Assembly: GCA_015039465.1 (NCBI GenBank)
Contig: MU130378.1
Span: 996,570 to 1,060,569, forward strand
Reading direction: 5' to 3'
Origin: Phlegmacium glaucopus
Taxonomy: Eukaryota; Basidiomycota; Agaricomycetes; Agaricales; Cortinariaceae
Length of the DNA: 64,000 nt
The translations under genes and the position numbers were made by a program. Shown one piece after another: positions 1 to 10,901 of the stretch. Below the pieces are notes generated by a model. It was not told where the DNA came from, ran no database searches, and saw nothing but the letters and a program-made list of their open reading frames with translations. Positions within the stretch are counted from its first letter, which is position 1. Each line of letters starts with the position of its first letter.

Positions 1-1
1 C

Positions 2-493
2 TTCGGCAAAGCATTTTGCACCGCGGTCGCCACTTCGGCGTGCATTGGCTGCGATGGGTTTTCTGATCAATTCGGTTCTGGCACGGAAAACTGTTGTAAG
101 AATGGATCAAAATGTGGTCATCCATGTCCCTCAGGATCGTCACCTACCTTAGACCCTGCCGCGGCTTCATCATCTTCCGAGTTTATTCCAACAAATGATG
201 CCTGGCAGAAGCTTAAAGCGCATCCGAACGTTGATTTTGCAGATCTTTCTCTGCTTGCGGAAGTCGTTGCAAGTCGTACGAAATGTTCGGGTCCTCAACT
301 CGTTATTTCTTCGACGCCACCTACCCAAATACGTGGTGAACGAACTTCTGCGGCAGATAGACATGGAGGTGACTCTCCAATCAGATTGGTCGATGAAGCA
401 TATTTGTTGGAGTGTGGACGTCGGAGGGTACGACAAGTTCATTCGGATGGTGTCCGGGAAGCACTGCGGATGCTTGATGCAAAGTTTTGTTGA
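2..493 (+). CDS. AP-1-like bZIP transcription factor, C-terminal part (cut by window edge)
   Basis: Only the last 163 codons are present; the bZIP region lies outside the window. The end of the reading frame matches the C-terminal cysteine-rich domain of Yap1/Pap1 factors. It shows an AWQKLKAHP block, then ADLSLLAEVV, then the cysteine motif RTKCSG, and near the end LECGRRRVRQVHSDG and REALRMLDAKFC. A more N-terminal cysteine cluster (CIGC, ENCCKNGSKCGHPC) is also visible. In this family these cysteines form redox-sensitive disulfides that mask a nuclear export signal, so the factor gathers in the nucleus under oxidative stress. The frame is open from base 2 to the TGA at 491-493 with no intron needed. 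It ends 46 bp from the convergent PPR gene. The family call is strong; binding sites and targets cannot be judged here. Confidence 0.85.
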   Translation, partial: FGKAFCTAVATSACIGCDGFSDQFGSGTENCCKNGSKCGHPCPSGSSPTLDPAAASSSSEFIPTNDAWQKLKAHPNVDFADLSLLAEVVASRTKCSGPQLVISSTPPTQIRGERTSAADRHGGDSPIRLVDEAYLLECGRRRVRQVHSDGVREALRMLDAKFC

Positions 494-539
494 ATTCATT
501 CACTAACCCATTCACACAAGATTTTATTAGAAATAAAGT

Positions 540-3044
540 TCATAATTCCGCGGAGCTACTACGTGCCCGCTGTACAATATGAGTCCTATTAACCTCAATC
601 ACCTGAGCTGTGCTGCGGCGCCCTGGTTTTGCCGAAAATTTAGTGTGATTTTGCGGTTTTCTGACCGAAAAGTGGAAGCGGAAACTGTTCAATATTTGCT
701 TCACTCGACGATGAAGGGCGATTCTTTGTGACTTGCTCAGTTTCATCGTTCGAGAGGCTGAATTATGCAAAGTGCGAAAGTGGATAGCCAGGGTTTTAAG
801 ATTAGTGTCTCGGAGATTTTCTGGGAAAGGTTGAATGTAGGACCACAAGGTTATTAACAAGCGGCGCGAAGTTGAATATGCTCCAACGGCGTAGAAAGCG
901 CTAACAACAGCGTCTATTGATGCAACATCAGGTGAAACCCCGGTGGACGTCATCCGCTGAAAAGTTCGGAGAGCCATATTTGGATCATACATTCGTGCGT
1001 AAGCGGCGATGAGTATAGTGAACAAAACAACATTGGCTTTGACGCCTGATTGCTCCGCAGTTTTCAAGACATCGGTTGCTGCTCTAATATCCCCCGAGCA
1101 CACGAATCCCTCCATGAGCGCACTGAAATGATACTCGTTCGGAGGGATCCCTCGCGCTAACATGGTGCGGAAGACGGCTTGCGCAGCATCCATATCAAAA
1201 TTCAGAACGCCTTCAAGTCGAATACGTAGAGCCATCATGAAGGGGTCACTTTTCACTTTACGGTCAATCAAAGATTGTATGATCGACCTCATGAACGAGC
1301 GGTGTATTGGCGGTTTCAATACTTCGATGCCCGCAGTTGGGTCAAACCGCGAAGTTATGCCAGCAGTACGGAGATTTGCTGGACGGGCTTTGGGCGACCT
1401 TGGGTATTTAGCTGCAAACGTCCTCCATCCCCTGCCGGTATGCCAGTAAATCTCTTGACGAACGATGGAACTGAGGATTATACGCAGATGTCGAAGAGTA
1501 GGCCGTATAGCAGGGGAGGAAAATTTCCGAAGCACGTGAAATAGAATGCGAGGATGAGCACCTTCGACGTTCTTGAGATGTGCCAGTAATATTTCAAGAG
1601 TGTTGGCGGTCGGTTGGATATTGTTGGCGCGTAAAATGGAAAAAACGAAGGAAGCATGGTCCAGACCTCGTCGTCGAAGAATTTCCCGGAACAACACGTT
1701 GAGTATCTGAATATTGAGCGGAATGTCAGACAAATCGAAAGGAAGCCCATCGATTCCGTGTTCCACATCAGGCTCGATATCGCTAATTAACGGTTGAAAC
1801 GAAAGGGTGCTTTGCATTCCTTCAATCATGCGAATCGCCGTGTTTCCCTGCCCGGCAGCGAAGTATGCATGAACAAGAGCCGCTATGGCTGCTTGTGTCG
1901 CTGATACTCCAAGTGAAACCATCCCTTTGAAAAGTCCCATAGCACCTGGAAGGTCGGCTTTCTTAGCTCGATCGTTGATAAAATTTGCAAAGGTGGTTGC
2001 GTTAGGTTTGATGTCATGCGCCAACGACGGTAAATCACGAATCGACGGTTTATTCGATAAAATTTGGGTGTGAGGAGGATCAAGATCGGCAGAGATTAGG
2101 GGTCGAATTATTTTGACACTCTCTTGATCGAAGGATGCCAGAAAGTGAAGAGTACTGGGAATGTCCTGGGAATCTAAAGCCGCCTGAATAAGATTGTTCA
2201 AGACCGTGACGCTGGCTAGGGGAAGCAAGGCCGGTAAACTCTCTAGTGCTTGTCGTCGTACCCGGAAATCTGCTGCAAATGGTCGATAAAACTTGGCAAT
2301 CAAAGCGTCGGTAGATGCGTCTGGAGTGAATCCATTGTTTGTCATGGTTTGCAGGCATGCCTTTGCTCCTTCTAAATCGTGATTTCGCAAGCAACCGCTT
2401 AACACTAGATGGAATGTTCGTCGTGATGGTACTTGGTTCGCGTGACTAAACTCGTCTAAGATCTGGTAAAGGTGTGAATAACTTTGTGTTTCAACGAGAG
2501 CCCTGGCGCGCCAATTCAGTAATCGACTAGTAGTACGACCTGTATGTCGTTTTCCAGCGTCCACGATATCCAGAATTATGTCCCATTTATTCAAAGCTGC
2601 CAAGCGATATGCAGCACACTCGTACACGTTCTGTTGCAGCTTCAATCCAAGATCGTGCGCGAGACGAAGGACTTTAAGGGAGTGTTGAGGACTTCGGGAT
2701 TGGGCCAGACTCTCCACGAAGTTACGAAATATATCTCGATCCGAGAACAAACTTGAAAGCGAAGATGAGGCCCTAATGGACTTCAAAAGATGATGCGAGG
2801 TGGAAGTGGAAAGTGATGAGACAAACAGCGAAGTTTCTGGATATAAGCTGGCCCCCGTATTTTGGTCTCGTGCGGATTTTGGACCCCCTGATGGGCCGAA
2901 ATCTTTTGGTAGAGTAGCTAATGCGCCGGCACGCCCATTCCTGCTTGGTCCAAGTCCGATTGTCGAGTAGGGTATGACGGTTCCACATCTCGACAAAGAG
3001 CGTTCCAGAAGTCGCTTCTGAGAAAATACAGACCTCTGGAGCAT
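540..3044 (-). CDS. Mitochondrial pentatricopeptide repeat (PPR) protein
   Basis: This is a single-exon frame of about 834 codons. The first ATG is at 3044; the frame opens slightly further upstream at a TTG, which I do not take as the start. The N-terminus (MLQRSVFSQKRLLERSLSR) is rich in Arg, Ser and Leu and lacks acidic residues, as expected for a mitochondrial targeting peptide. Repeated 35-residue helical-hairpin units are visible, for example around residues 640-740 (PNEYHFSALMEGFVCSGDI, then VVLFTILIAAYARMYDPNMA and SPDVASIDAVVSAFYAVGA). PPR proteins bind organellar RNA and act in processing, stability or translation of mitochondrial transcripts; the RNA target is unknown. The C-terminus is basic. 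Absence of introns is unusual here, where most genes have five or more. Confidence 0.85.
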   Translation of the reverse strand: MLQRSVFSQKRLLERSLSRCGTVIPYSTIGLGPSRNGRAGALATLPKDFGPSGGPKSARDQNTGASLYPETSLFVSSLSTSTSHHLLKSIRASSSLSSLFSDRDIFRNFVESLAQSRSPQHSLKVLRLAHDLGLKLQQNVYECAAYRLAALNKWDIILDIVDAGKRHTGRTTSRLLNWRARALVETQSYSHLYQILDEFSHANQVPSRRTFHLVLSGCLRNHDLEGAKACLQTMTNNGFTPDASTDALIAKFYRPFAADFRVRRQALESLPALLPLASVTVLNNLIQAALDSQDIPSTLHFLASFDQESVKIIRPLISADLDPPHTQILSNKPSIRDLPSLAHDIKPNATTFANFINDRAKKADLPGAMGLFKGMVSLGVSATQAAIAALVHAYFAAGQGNTAIRMIEGMQSTLSFQPLISDIEPDVEHGIDGLPFDLSDIPLNIQILNVLFREILRRRGLDHASFVFSILRANNIQPTANTLEILLAHLKNVEGAHPRILFHVLRKFSSPAIRPTLRHLRIILSSIVRQEIYWHTGRGWRTFAAKYPRSPKARPANLRTAGITSRFDPTAGIEVLKPPIHRSFMRSIIQSLIDRKVKSDPFMMALRIRLEGVLNFDMDAAQAVFRTMLARGIPPNEYHFSALMEGFVCSGDIRAATDVLKTAEQSGVKANVVLFTILIAAYARMYDPNMALRTFQRMTSTGVSPDVASIDAVVSAFYAVGAYSTSRRLLITLWSYIQPFPENLRDTNLKTLAIHFRTLHNSASRTMKLSKSQRIALHRRVKQILNSFRFHFSVRKPQNHTKFSAKPGRRSTAQVIEVNRTHIVQRARSSSAEL

Positions 3045-3447
3045 GGACAACGGGGGTCACGTCCGCAGTCCCCGTAGTGCAAGTTCAAATTTACCTGTGA
3101 GGATGGTTAGTCAAAAAATTGATAACTGGACACAATTTTGCCTCAAACCTTGCCGAAGCCAGAAGGAGGCCTTATATCGCGTGCTGCATAGAAAGCACTA
3201 CAGACGCCTTTCCGACTCTAATTGAAGAGGCTAGGGCTAGACGCAGTCCTGGCTGACTTCGTATAAAAGCTATTGATTCGGGATTAATATTGTATTATGT
3301 ATTACACACTGTAGATTACATAATATTAAACTCGGGAAGGCTATAAGTACTATTGAACCTGTACTAAGGCAGACCTCAGGACGTCTGCCACGCAGCGCAG
3401 GGGTAGAAGCTCGCTCGCGATTCTGAAGACTGCAAGCGAGCGAATGC
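3045..3447. other. Divergent intergenic region, PPR gene to transporter gene
   Basis: About 400 bp between two divergently transcribed genes. The middle is AT-rich. A TATAAAA motif at 3262-3268 lies about 180 bp upstream of the transporter ATG and could be a TATA element, though it is far away for that. No RNA gene or open frame is supported. Confidence 0.4.
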
Positions 3448-5073
3448 ATGTTGACAACCTCGAGTAATATTCACAACTATTCAGTCCAGATGGATACACT
3501 CGGCCACCATAGTCTTGAACAGTCTCCCGAAAACTTCCGTGGCTCAAGGCCCTCTGGAGAAACATACAGCTTTCTCGCACTACATAAGAACGACTATGCT
3601 ATTGGAATTGGACTTCTGTTAATTGTTGTTCTGCTCTGGACTTCATCCAGTTTTTTGACACAAGTATGTCCTGCTCTGTTTCCTATCGTATAGCAAAATT
3701 CTCACCAACGTAGGACTTATATGAAGGCGGCTATAATAAACCATTTATGTATGGTCCAAGTCACTTCACTCGATGTGCTCTGACGACTTTCGTATTATAA
3801 TATTAGGGTCACGTATCTCAATACCAGTGCATTCTCTCTTTATCTGTTGCCGTTTCTCCTCCGATACTGGTGGAAGCGAAATCATCAATTTTCAAAACCT
3901 CAAGGGTATGTGATCAAATTACATTACGTTCACCAGAAACTCAATAAATTGAAAAGGATAGCTGATCAGTATCAAGCTATAGCTACCGAGGTTGATGAGG
4001 TTTTGGAGGTACATTCCTCATATGACACATTTTTGAGAATGGTATACTCATATATTCTGACTAGCAATCCGAAGCACGGCCTAATGCAAGTGACGACCCT
4101 CAGGTCCTTTTGCAAGAAGCCGCTCTACCGCCTTTGACCACTAAGCAAACTGTTCAGCTCGCGTTTGGATTTTGTTTGCTTTGGTTTATTGCAAACTGGT
4201 CACTGAATGTCGCTCTGGAGCTCACAAGTGTCGCTAGTGCCACAATTTTGTCCACTATGAGCGGTATGTACGTGTCAAAGTATCATGGTGATTTAATTTT
4301 TCATTTACGTGCGACAGGGTTCTTCACCCTTGGTATCGGTCGATTATTTCGAGTGGAGAAACTAAGTCTTATCAAAATTTGTACTGTGGTTACAAGGTAA
4401 CGGACAAACCATTATCCCGGTTCATTCTTCTAACTCAGCGGAGCAGCTTCATAGGTGTCATCCTAGTATCTTCATCTGACTCCCCATCCAAACAGCCTGC
4501 CCATCTTAATCCTCATGTGTTAGTTCCGGCAGGAACTGTATCTCATGTCATCCTCGGAAATGCCCTGTCACTCATCTCAGCATTATTTTATGCGATGTAT
4601 GTTATTCTCCTGAAGGTCCGTATCAAGGCAGAATACCGAATTGATATGCAACTATTCTTCGGATTTGTTGGTCTTTTCAACATTCTATGTTGTTGGCCTC
4701 TTGGTTTGATCCTGCACTTGACGGGAGCCGAGATTTTTGAACTGCCTCACACCAAGCAAGCTGTGTACGCCATAATTATCAACGTACGGTCCATTGCGTT
4801 ATGTTTATTTGCGAAGTTGCTGAACTTTATTAGATGGCAATTACCCTTTCAAGTGATTACTTTTACGCTCTTGCGATGCTGAAGACCACGCCACTGGTTG
4901 TCACAGTTGGTCTGAGTCTGACAATCCCCATTGCAGTTGTGGGGGATTTTATACGAAATAGGCCAACCCATGGCATAGTGATTGTTGGCGCATCTTTGGT
5001 GGTAGTGAGTTTCATGGCTCTGGGATGGGAGAATTCAAAGGTCCAGAAAGGAACAACACGAGAAGAACTGTAG
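3448..5073 (+). CDS. SLC35F-like multi-pass transporter (drug/metabolite transporter superfamily)
   Basis: The gene is split by about seven short introns; the first exons are 3448-3663, 3714-3748 and from 3807. Joined, they give the SLC35F5/yeast YML018C pattern: a first hydrophobic helix (IGIGLLLIVVLLWTSSSFLT), then the family block DLYEGGYNKPFM, then VTYLNTSAFSLYLLPFLLRY. Further on are FCLLWFIANWSLNVALELTS, SFIGVILVSSSDS, GNALSLISALFYAMYVILLK and a last helix near IVIVGASLVVVSFMALGW. About ten membrane helices are expected. Yeast relatives sit in the vacuolar membrane; the substrate is not established. A basic loop around 3900-4100 is variable and its splice pattern is uncertain. The intron near 4397-4442 fits only if the acceptor is the AG at about 4442, which restores TVVTSSFIGV. 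Confidence 0.8.
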
Positions 5074-5128
5074 ATACCTAGACTAATTGTGACTTGTTTT
5101 TTTTTGTAATTATTAGAAGCATACTATT

Positions 5129-5969
5129 TCAAAGTACATCTACGGACAAATCCTTAGGTCGTATTCTGACTGTAAAACTCTTATTCCCAGGTCGTCCAGG
5201 AACCTTTACGACCCCTAACGTATGCCTATCGTTTGAATCGGTATCGATCGCTGAGAGAGTGATTTGATGTATCAGCGGGAGATCCATAGGGTTCGGATGG
5301 TTGTGTGCATATTGGGAGACGTTAGGTTGGACAAGTCCCCAATCGGTCAAGACCACGACTGAACCAAGCGAGAGTCGGACTGCCTCTAGAATTGAAGATA
5401 TATTCTGCAAAGAACTGTGGGGCAGATTGGCCAATCGCAGCTGTTCAGCTTTGAAGCGATCCAACCAATAGAAGGCATCAACAGAGTGGATGGCCACCAT
5501 GCCTAGCGCAATGTCTGGAAAATGTTTTGCGTGATATTTAGGCAGATGCTTGAGGGTAACAGCGAGCTGATCGGAGGATGTTGGGCGGAAGACATGCATA
5601 TTCTTCAAACATCGTTCGACTATTGGCGTGATAGCTTCGGACGACAGCAAAGGCTTCAAACGACTGACGAGTAATTCCTTGAAGCGAGATATGCCAAATT
5701 TGCCATCCATGTCAAAGATGACTGCAGCTTTATCCCATCCTGCCAGTTGTTGTGTGGTGGGCAGGGTACAAGTTGCGAGGAGATAATAAAGGAGATGTGT
5801 TTTGCCCGAGGCTGGATGGCCATGAACATGAATAAGATCTCCCAAGTTGAAGGAGGAGTTGGATTTGATTTGAACCGAAAAAAGGAGCTTTATGTATGGT
5901 TCATGGGTTAATTTCAGTGGGAAGAATGAATTGACATGATACCTGTTGCAGGGACTCTGAATAACTCAT
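5129..5969 (-). CDS. XRCC2-like Rad51 paralogue (homologous recombination ATPase)
   Basis: I read two exons. The first (5943-5969) encodes nine residues starting MSYSES; the second (5129-5887) encodes the rest, about 261 residues in all. The main exon has a RecA-type P-loop, GHPASGKTHLLYYL, close to the N-terminus, a Walker B-like hydrophobic strand (IALGMVAIHSVDAFYW) and VVVLTDWGLV further on. Short length and an N-terminal ATPase core without a helix-hairpin-helix domain fit XRCC2 rather than Rad51 or Rad57. XRCC2 proteins help Rad51 load onto single-stranded DNA at breaks. The frame has no ATG at the edge of exon 2 (it opens at TTG), which is why the upstream exon is needed; donor CAG|GTATCA and acceptor AAAG|CTCC are in phase. 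The ATG is only 8 bp from the divergent start at 5978. Confidence 0.7.
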
Positions 5970-5977
5970 AATAGTAC

Positions 5978-8379
5978 ATGACGACCACATCTCCACCAAA
6001 GTCAAACTCTGCAGCGCCGGGCAGGCGCACGCCTTCGTCACTGCCCCCAACGACGACCCCATTGGTTACTCGCGGTGCCACTGCCCGTTCAGCTGCATCT
6101 CCACGCCTGTCAACTTTCAACCCTGCCACCGCTCGCCGTCCTCCTGCAAAGAGTGCATCTCCTATCCCCATTGTCAACGGAGAATCCCACGAGGCTCTTT
6201 CAGCTTCTCTAAAGCTAGAAACGGACCAGAAAGAACAGGTGAGTTCTCTAACTCTTCTCTCGGGTCCGAGCTAATATTAATTATCATCAGCTTCTACTAC
6301 GACTTCAGGACAAGGATCAACTGATATCCAACTATCTGACAGAAAATAATAATTTGACTTCTTCCTTGACTGCTGCAGAAACTAGGCTCAATGAGCTATA
6401 CGCCGAGCAATCACGATGGGAAATGGACTTAGCCCAACGCATTGACATCTCGGAGAAATTACGAGAACAGGTTCGCGACCTGGAGAAGGAGAAAAGAGAT
6501 GTACAACGAAGATACAATGAACAAGTGGGTAATTTAACTAGAGATCCTGCCGCCTTGCTCAAACATTGCCTAGACCGCCACGTTCGACGCAGAGCGACAG
6601 GCATTTTATGACAACGAACAACACCTCAAATCTCGTATCCAATCCCTTACTCAAGCTCGTAAACGTGTCGAGCCAATTACAAGTCCAGTCGATATAGAAC
6701 CTGATAATGACTTTGTGGGTGATGACATCCTACCTTCTCCCACTTCCTCTCTTCCAAACGGTTCTGTGAAAAAGGATCTCAACGACCCGGAGAATGAACC
6801 TGCCGAAATGACATCCTTAAAACTTGAACTTTCCACGTTATCGACGTCCTATTCGTCTTTGCAGAGCACTCTGATGTTAATGCAAACCCAGCTGATTGAT
6901 CTTAAGAGGGTCAACCAAGAATTGCAAGAGGAAAATGAGTCTTACATGATCCTACTTAGAGAGAAGACGCTCAGTGGCCAATTCGACCTTATGAAACAAG
7001 TTGGTGGTGTTAGTGGGACTAGCGACGACGGCTCGGACGATGATCGAGAAGGCACCGATGTTGGCAGCATGCTCAGCCTTGGACGCAGTACCCTAGACAG
7101 AGTGGAAGAGGAAGGAGCTGAGGTTTTGGACTCTGAAGTGTCTGAGGATATGTCCGAGCCAGGTGTATCACAGTCTTTGCGCAGTTCTCGTCATCCTAGT
7201 CGACCAAGACGAACCTCGTCACATTTACCTCACGGAGAATCTCTTGCAGACTTGCCTATTACTGGACCAGGTCTTGACCTCGCTGCTGAGCTTGGTCGTG
7301 CGGAGAATAAGGACATATTGGCTGAAAACACTATCGACGATCGTGACCGACCCTTCCCTGGCACAAAAGGCAAGCGGCATAAGAAGGGTACGGAGAAACT
7401 GTCGCATTCGGAGAGTGCTGGAATAGAGTCAGGTGCTTCGACCTCCGACATCGACGCCTTGCGGACCGAAGTCAAATCACTCAAGGACGCGAACAAAGCT
7501 CTCTCGCTGTATGCTTCCAAAATTATCGATCGCATCATCGCGCAAGAGGGCTTTGAACATGTTTTGGCAATTGATTATGACAAGGAGCCTCCTACTCCCT
7601 CAACTGCAACACCCCATCCCAATTCTTCCAAGTCACTGCCATTCAGCGGAACTAAGGCAAGGCCTCAATCCGTCGCCATTGACCGATCCTCCTCAAATCC
7701 TAATCCAAGTATCGACAAAACGTCGAAGTTGAGCACGAAAGCGCAACGTCGCTCTCTTTCTTTTGACTGGAAGGGATTTTCGCTCTTCAACACGGAGAAG
7801 AAGCCAGAAACGCCGTCACATTTACGCCCTTTAACGCTGACACCAGGTGCAACTCCAGTGACTAGTAGTGCACGAAAGCTTGACAATTATGAAGACGAAG
7901 AGGATAGGAAGGAGAGAGAACGCCTCCATGCAACAATGAAATTGATGGGGATTCAACCAGCACCATCGCCCTCACATCCGCCCCCCACATACTCATACCC
8001 AAGCCCTGGTCTAGATCGTTCTGCCAGTCTTCCTTCAAATGCCAAGAGCAACCGTCGATTCTCTCTCTTTGGCTCAAGAACACCGGCCGAAAATTCTGAT
8101 GCATCATCTGTACATTCAACGGTGTCGTCTTCGGGTCGATACGACATTCGACCAGGTCCGTTAGACCTCACGCAAGAAGCACTCGAACACGCCGAAGCAG
8201 AGAACTCATTGGCTGCCTTGGATGCCCATGAACGAGACCTCGGTGCAGAGATCGCGAAAGGCTCAAGTGGGGGTTTTACTGAAATTGCTCCCCGTGTTGG
8301 AAGGAGAAGCAGACGCAGCGCCGGTGGCAGTGGCAGCACTGTCTGGAGTGCCGGCATGAGTGGTACGGGAGATGAATAA
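5978..8379 (+). CDS. Conserved fungal coiled-coil protein of unknown function
   Basis: Three exons are joined by introns beginning at 6240 (GTGAGT) and about 6525 (GTGGGT). The first 90 residues are Ser/Thr/Pro/Ala-rich and basic. A long coiled coil follows (TETRLNELYAEQ-like heptads, SEKLREQVRDLEKEKRDVQR, then LQSTLMLMQTQLIDLKRVNQ). An acidic, disordered middle leads to a second short helix, LRTEVKSLKDANKALSLYA, and the block SKIIDRIIAQEGFEHVLAID, which I recall as the signature of a fungal-only family sometimes labelled 'M protein repeat'. The C-terminal third is Ser/Pro-rich with possible phosphosites (SLSFDWKGFSLF, RRFSLFGS). It looks like a cytoskeletal or scaffold protein, but no function is established. 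Its start lies 8 bp from that of the XRCC2-like gene. Confidence 0.75.
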
Positions 8380-8560
8380 TGATTTTTGGAAGGTTGGATA
8401 TCTACACTGACATTCGCTACGACATCTGGCGTAAGCTCACGCTAATAATCGACAAACTGGCTAATATATACATAGAAATACCATTATACCCAGATTATTA
8501 ACGAGGGTCAGTACTGAGAAATGTAGCTGGGTTTGTGGAAGGTACATAAACTTGTCAAGA

Positions 8561-9361
8561 TCATGATGGAGGTTGGCGCGTGATTAAAGTATTTTGTGCA
8601 TGCGTACGTATTGTTTGAAAAGGATTCGACGAAAAGTCGGGGTTGGCTAGAATTAGCGGGTGTCGTAAACGCTCCAACTCCCTATATGATTTAAACAGTG
8701 AGCTGTATCATTGTTCGATCGGAGAGAGAGAACTCACAGCTGCCGTTTTCTCTGTGCTTTTGACAGTGTCGATGAAGTTCCCTTGCCAATTTTGCCAATA
8801 TTTGAGCTGGCCTTGGTCTTTACTCCCCCAGGGTTTTTTGGAATATAGGAGGAAGGTTTCTCCATTGTTTCTGGAGGCAAGATATCTTCATCGAGAGAAG
8901 TTAGAGCAGTTTGGAGATCGTCCATATTTCCCGCAAGTTGCTCCTTCGCTTTGCGCTTCATGCGTCGCTCATGCGATTTGGAAAAGTGTCTTGTGCTAGG
9001 TTCAAATTCTGGCAAATGAAGAAGAGTAAGTATGGAACAAAAAAGATGGTATGCTTCTTGCTTTGCATGAAAGCCTCATGTCTTTCCGTTTGTTTTGCTT
9101 TTTTGCTCTGACCGACGGGTTCTGATATCGTTTCCCCTACTGACATGTCTTCCTGCGATTTCCATTAATTAGAATCTCAAAACTGAGATGTACAACATAC
9201 AACTGCGATATCTGCGATGTCGACAGTAGCATTGTCAGCTCCCTTATCCAACTTGATTGAAGGATGATGTTCGAAATGGCGAATGCGAGATGCTTTTGGC
9301 TGTATGAGATAGACTGTGAATCTGCCATTATAACAAAATGTATTGGGAGCTTACAGACCAT
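8561..9361 (-). CDS. SLX9: Ribosome biogenesis protein SLX9
   Basis: Five coding exons are supported: 9359-9361 (the ATG alone), 9201-9299, 9062-9152, 8738-9008 and 8561-8681. They total 585 nt and encode 194 residues. The product starts MPKASRIRHF and carries the family core RHEAFMQKFEPST, then FSKSHERRMKRKAKEQL. It ends with the hallmark ELERLRHPLILANPDFSSNP followed by FQTIRTHAQNTL. SLX9 helps nuclear maturation and export of the pre-40S ribosomal subunit. Two oddities: the first intron directly follows the start codon, and the third intron (9009-9061) has a GC donor (GCAAGA) instead of GT. Both are required to keep the conserved protein in frame. Confidence 0.85.
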
Positions 9362-9453
9362 GATGCGGTATATGATATAAGTAACCGTGAGATATTAATG
9401 ATTATCGATTAACTACTAGTAATTAATTATATCTCAACATACAGCTCTTTCAT

Positions 9454-10858
9454 TTAATGTACAGAGGCGTTTGTAGGTTGATATTTAATCTTTTCGAACA
9501 CTCGATAGAGGCTGATGACCAGGTTGGTGCAGTAGGCGGCAAGGCCAACCCCAACAAGGCAGATCAAAGATAGTTGATGTTCACATATTCGATCTCCCAA
9601 GCTGTCCTCGAAACTAGGGATGGTACTAGGCGGTCGAGGGAGCTGATTATACCAGGAGGTGCTAGATGGAGATGCACAGGGTACTACAGAAGTGAAGAAA
9701 TTGTCGAAACATAGAGACAGCGCAGCAGACCAGGCACAGATGAATAGCACTTCAGATAATGTGTGTGCTAACTTGGCAGAAGTACGCCATAAACCTAAGG
9801 GACGGCCAAAGTATTCAAGCTAGTAAAGTCAGGTGAATGTCTCGTTCAGAATTCGAACATAAATGCAGCCGCACATAAATGGCTACCATCACATGTACCA
9901 AGGTCAACGGCGCAAAGATGATGACGACCGTCCTGTTTACAATCAAAATTAGGCTTGGCCTCAATCCATAGGGATGGCAATACTGACGGCGAGCTACCAA
10001 CGGCACCCATCACGTTATTCTTGATCTCTATTTTTCGTATTTGAATGGCCATTCCAAGAGCAGCAGTCGTAAATGCGATGTTAATGAATCTAAAGAGCTG
10101 TCACTTATTCAACGAATGGTGTTGCAAAAGCGAGATGAATGAAGGGCATACTAGGGGTACATAAGCGTTGGAGAGGATGAAGGAGCGTATTCGTTTTTTG
10201 CTCCAACTCCACTCGGATAAATGCTCATGATTTGTAGTTGCTAAATCTTGTTCTGGGTCATATGGACTTCCTCTTCTGAAATGTGGGAACGGATCCTGTG
10301 CGATTGGCTGAGAAGTCCAGGGTGTATCCCATCCAGGTGTATCAATGTGTGATAATGTGACTGTAGTAGGAAGCTGAGCAGATGTGGGGACGGAACTTCG
10401 GAGATGAGGAGAAAGTGCATCAGATCCTTTTTCCTTATCTCTGCGAATGAATGTGGAGCCTTCACGCATACTTGAAGACGTTGACATCCAGGACAGGGAG
10501 ATATCTCTGAATGATTTCTTTTCTGGTTTTGGGGAATGAGGCAGGAGGGCAAATGGTTCTTGTCTTGTTCGTGAAGTGAATGACCACCATCGTGACGCTG
10601 AATCACTTGGCGGAATATTAGATTGAAGAGATGAGGTATCAGAGATACGAGAATCTGCTGATTGAGCACCCTGAGTTGTAGAACCTACTTGCTCTTTAGG
10701 CGATGGCGGCTCATCGCGAGCCCATGCTGTGGTAGAAAAGGTTAATCGGAGGTGAAATATTGCAACAACGACGAGGACTCACGAGGAGAAGTAACGACTT
10801 TGGCGGCTGGAGGTGGGAGGCGTCGATCACTGCGCAAGCTGTCGTTAGTCTCGGACAT
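9454..10858 (-). CDS. Fungal integral membrane protein, possibly SRF1-type regulator of phospholipase D
   Basis: About five exons. The N-terminal half (from MSETNDSLRSDRRLPPP) is Ser/Thr/Pro-rich and probably cytosolic. The C-terminal half has about four membrane segments: FINIAFTTAALGMAIQIRK, then VVIIFAPLTLVHVMVAIYV, LFICAWSAALSLCFDNFFTS and ICLVGVGLAAYCTNLVISLY. The loop TSWYNQLPRPPS and the end VFEKIKY are conserved in basidiomycete relatives that I recall being labelled 'regulator of phospholipase D SRF1'. Yeast Srf1 promotes Spo14 activity; whether this protein does so is inference. The intron at about 9955-10019 ends just before TVVIIFAPL. The start ATG at 10858 is on the opposite strand to, and overlaps, a candidate ATG of the next gene at 10857. 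Confidence 0.6.
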
Positions 10859-10901
10859 GGCACAAGAAAGAGCGCAGCCTGTTTTAGGTAATCACAACAA
10901 C

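Noticed and set aside
1162..1544. Plus-strand open frames within the PPR gene
   Set aside because: They are antisense shadows of a long, motif-bearing minus-strand frame.
9001..9016. tRNA B-box-like sequence GGTTCAAATTC
   Set aside because: It lies in a coding exon of SLX9, and there is no cloverleaf around it. Similar hits near 24010 and 57185 also lie in coding exons.
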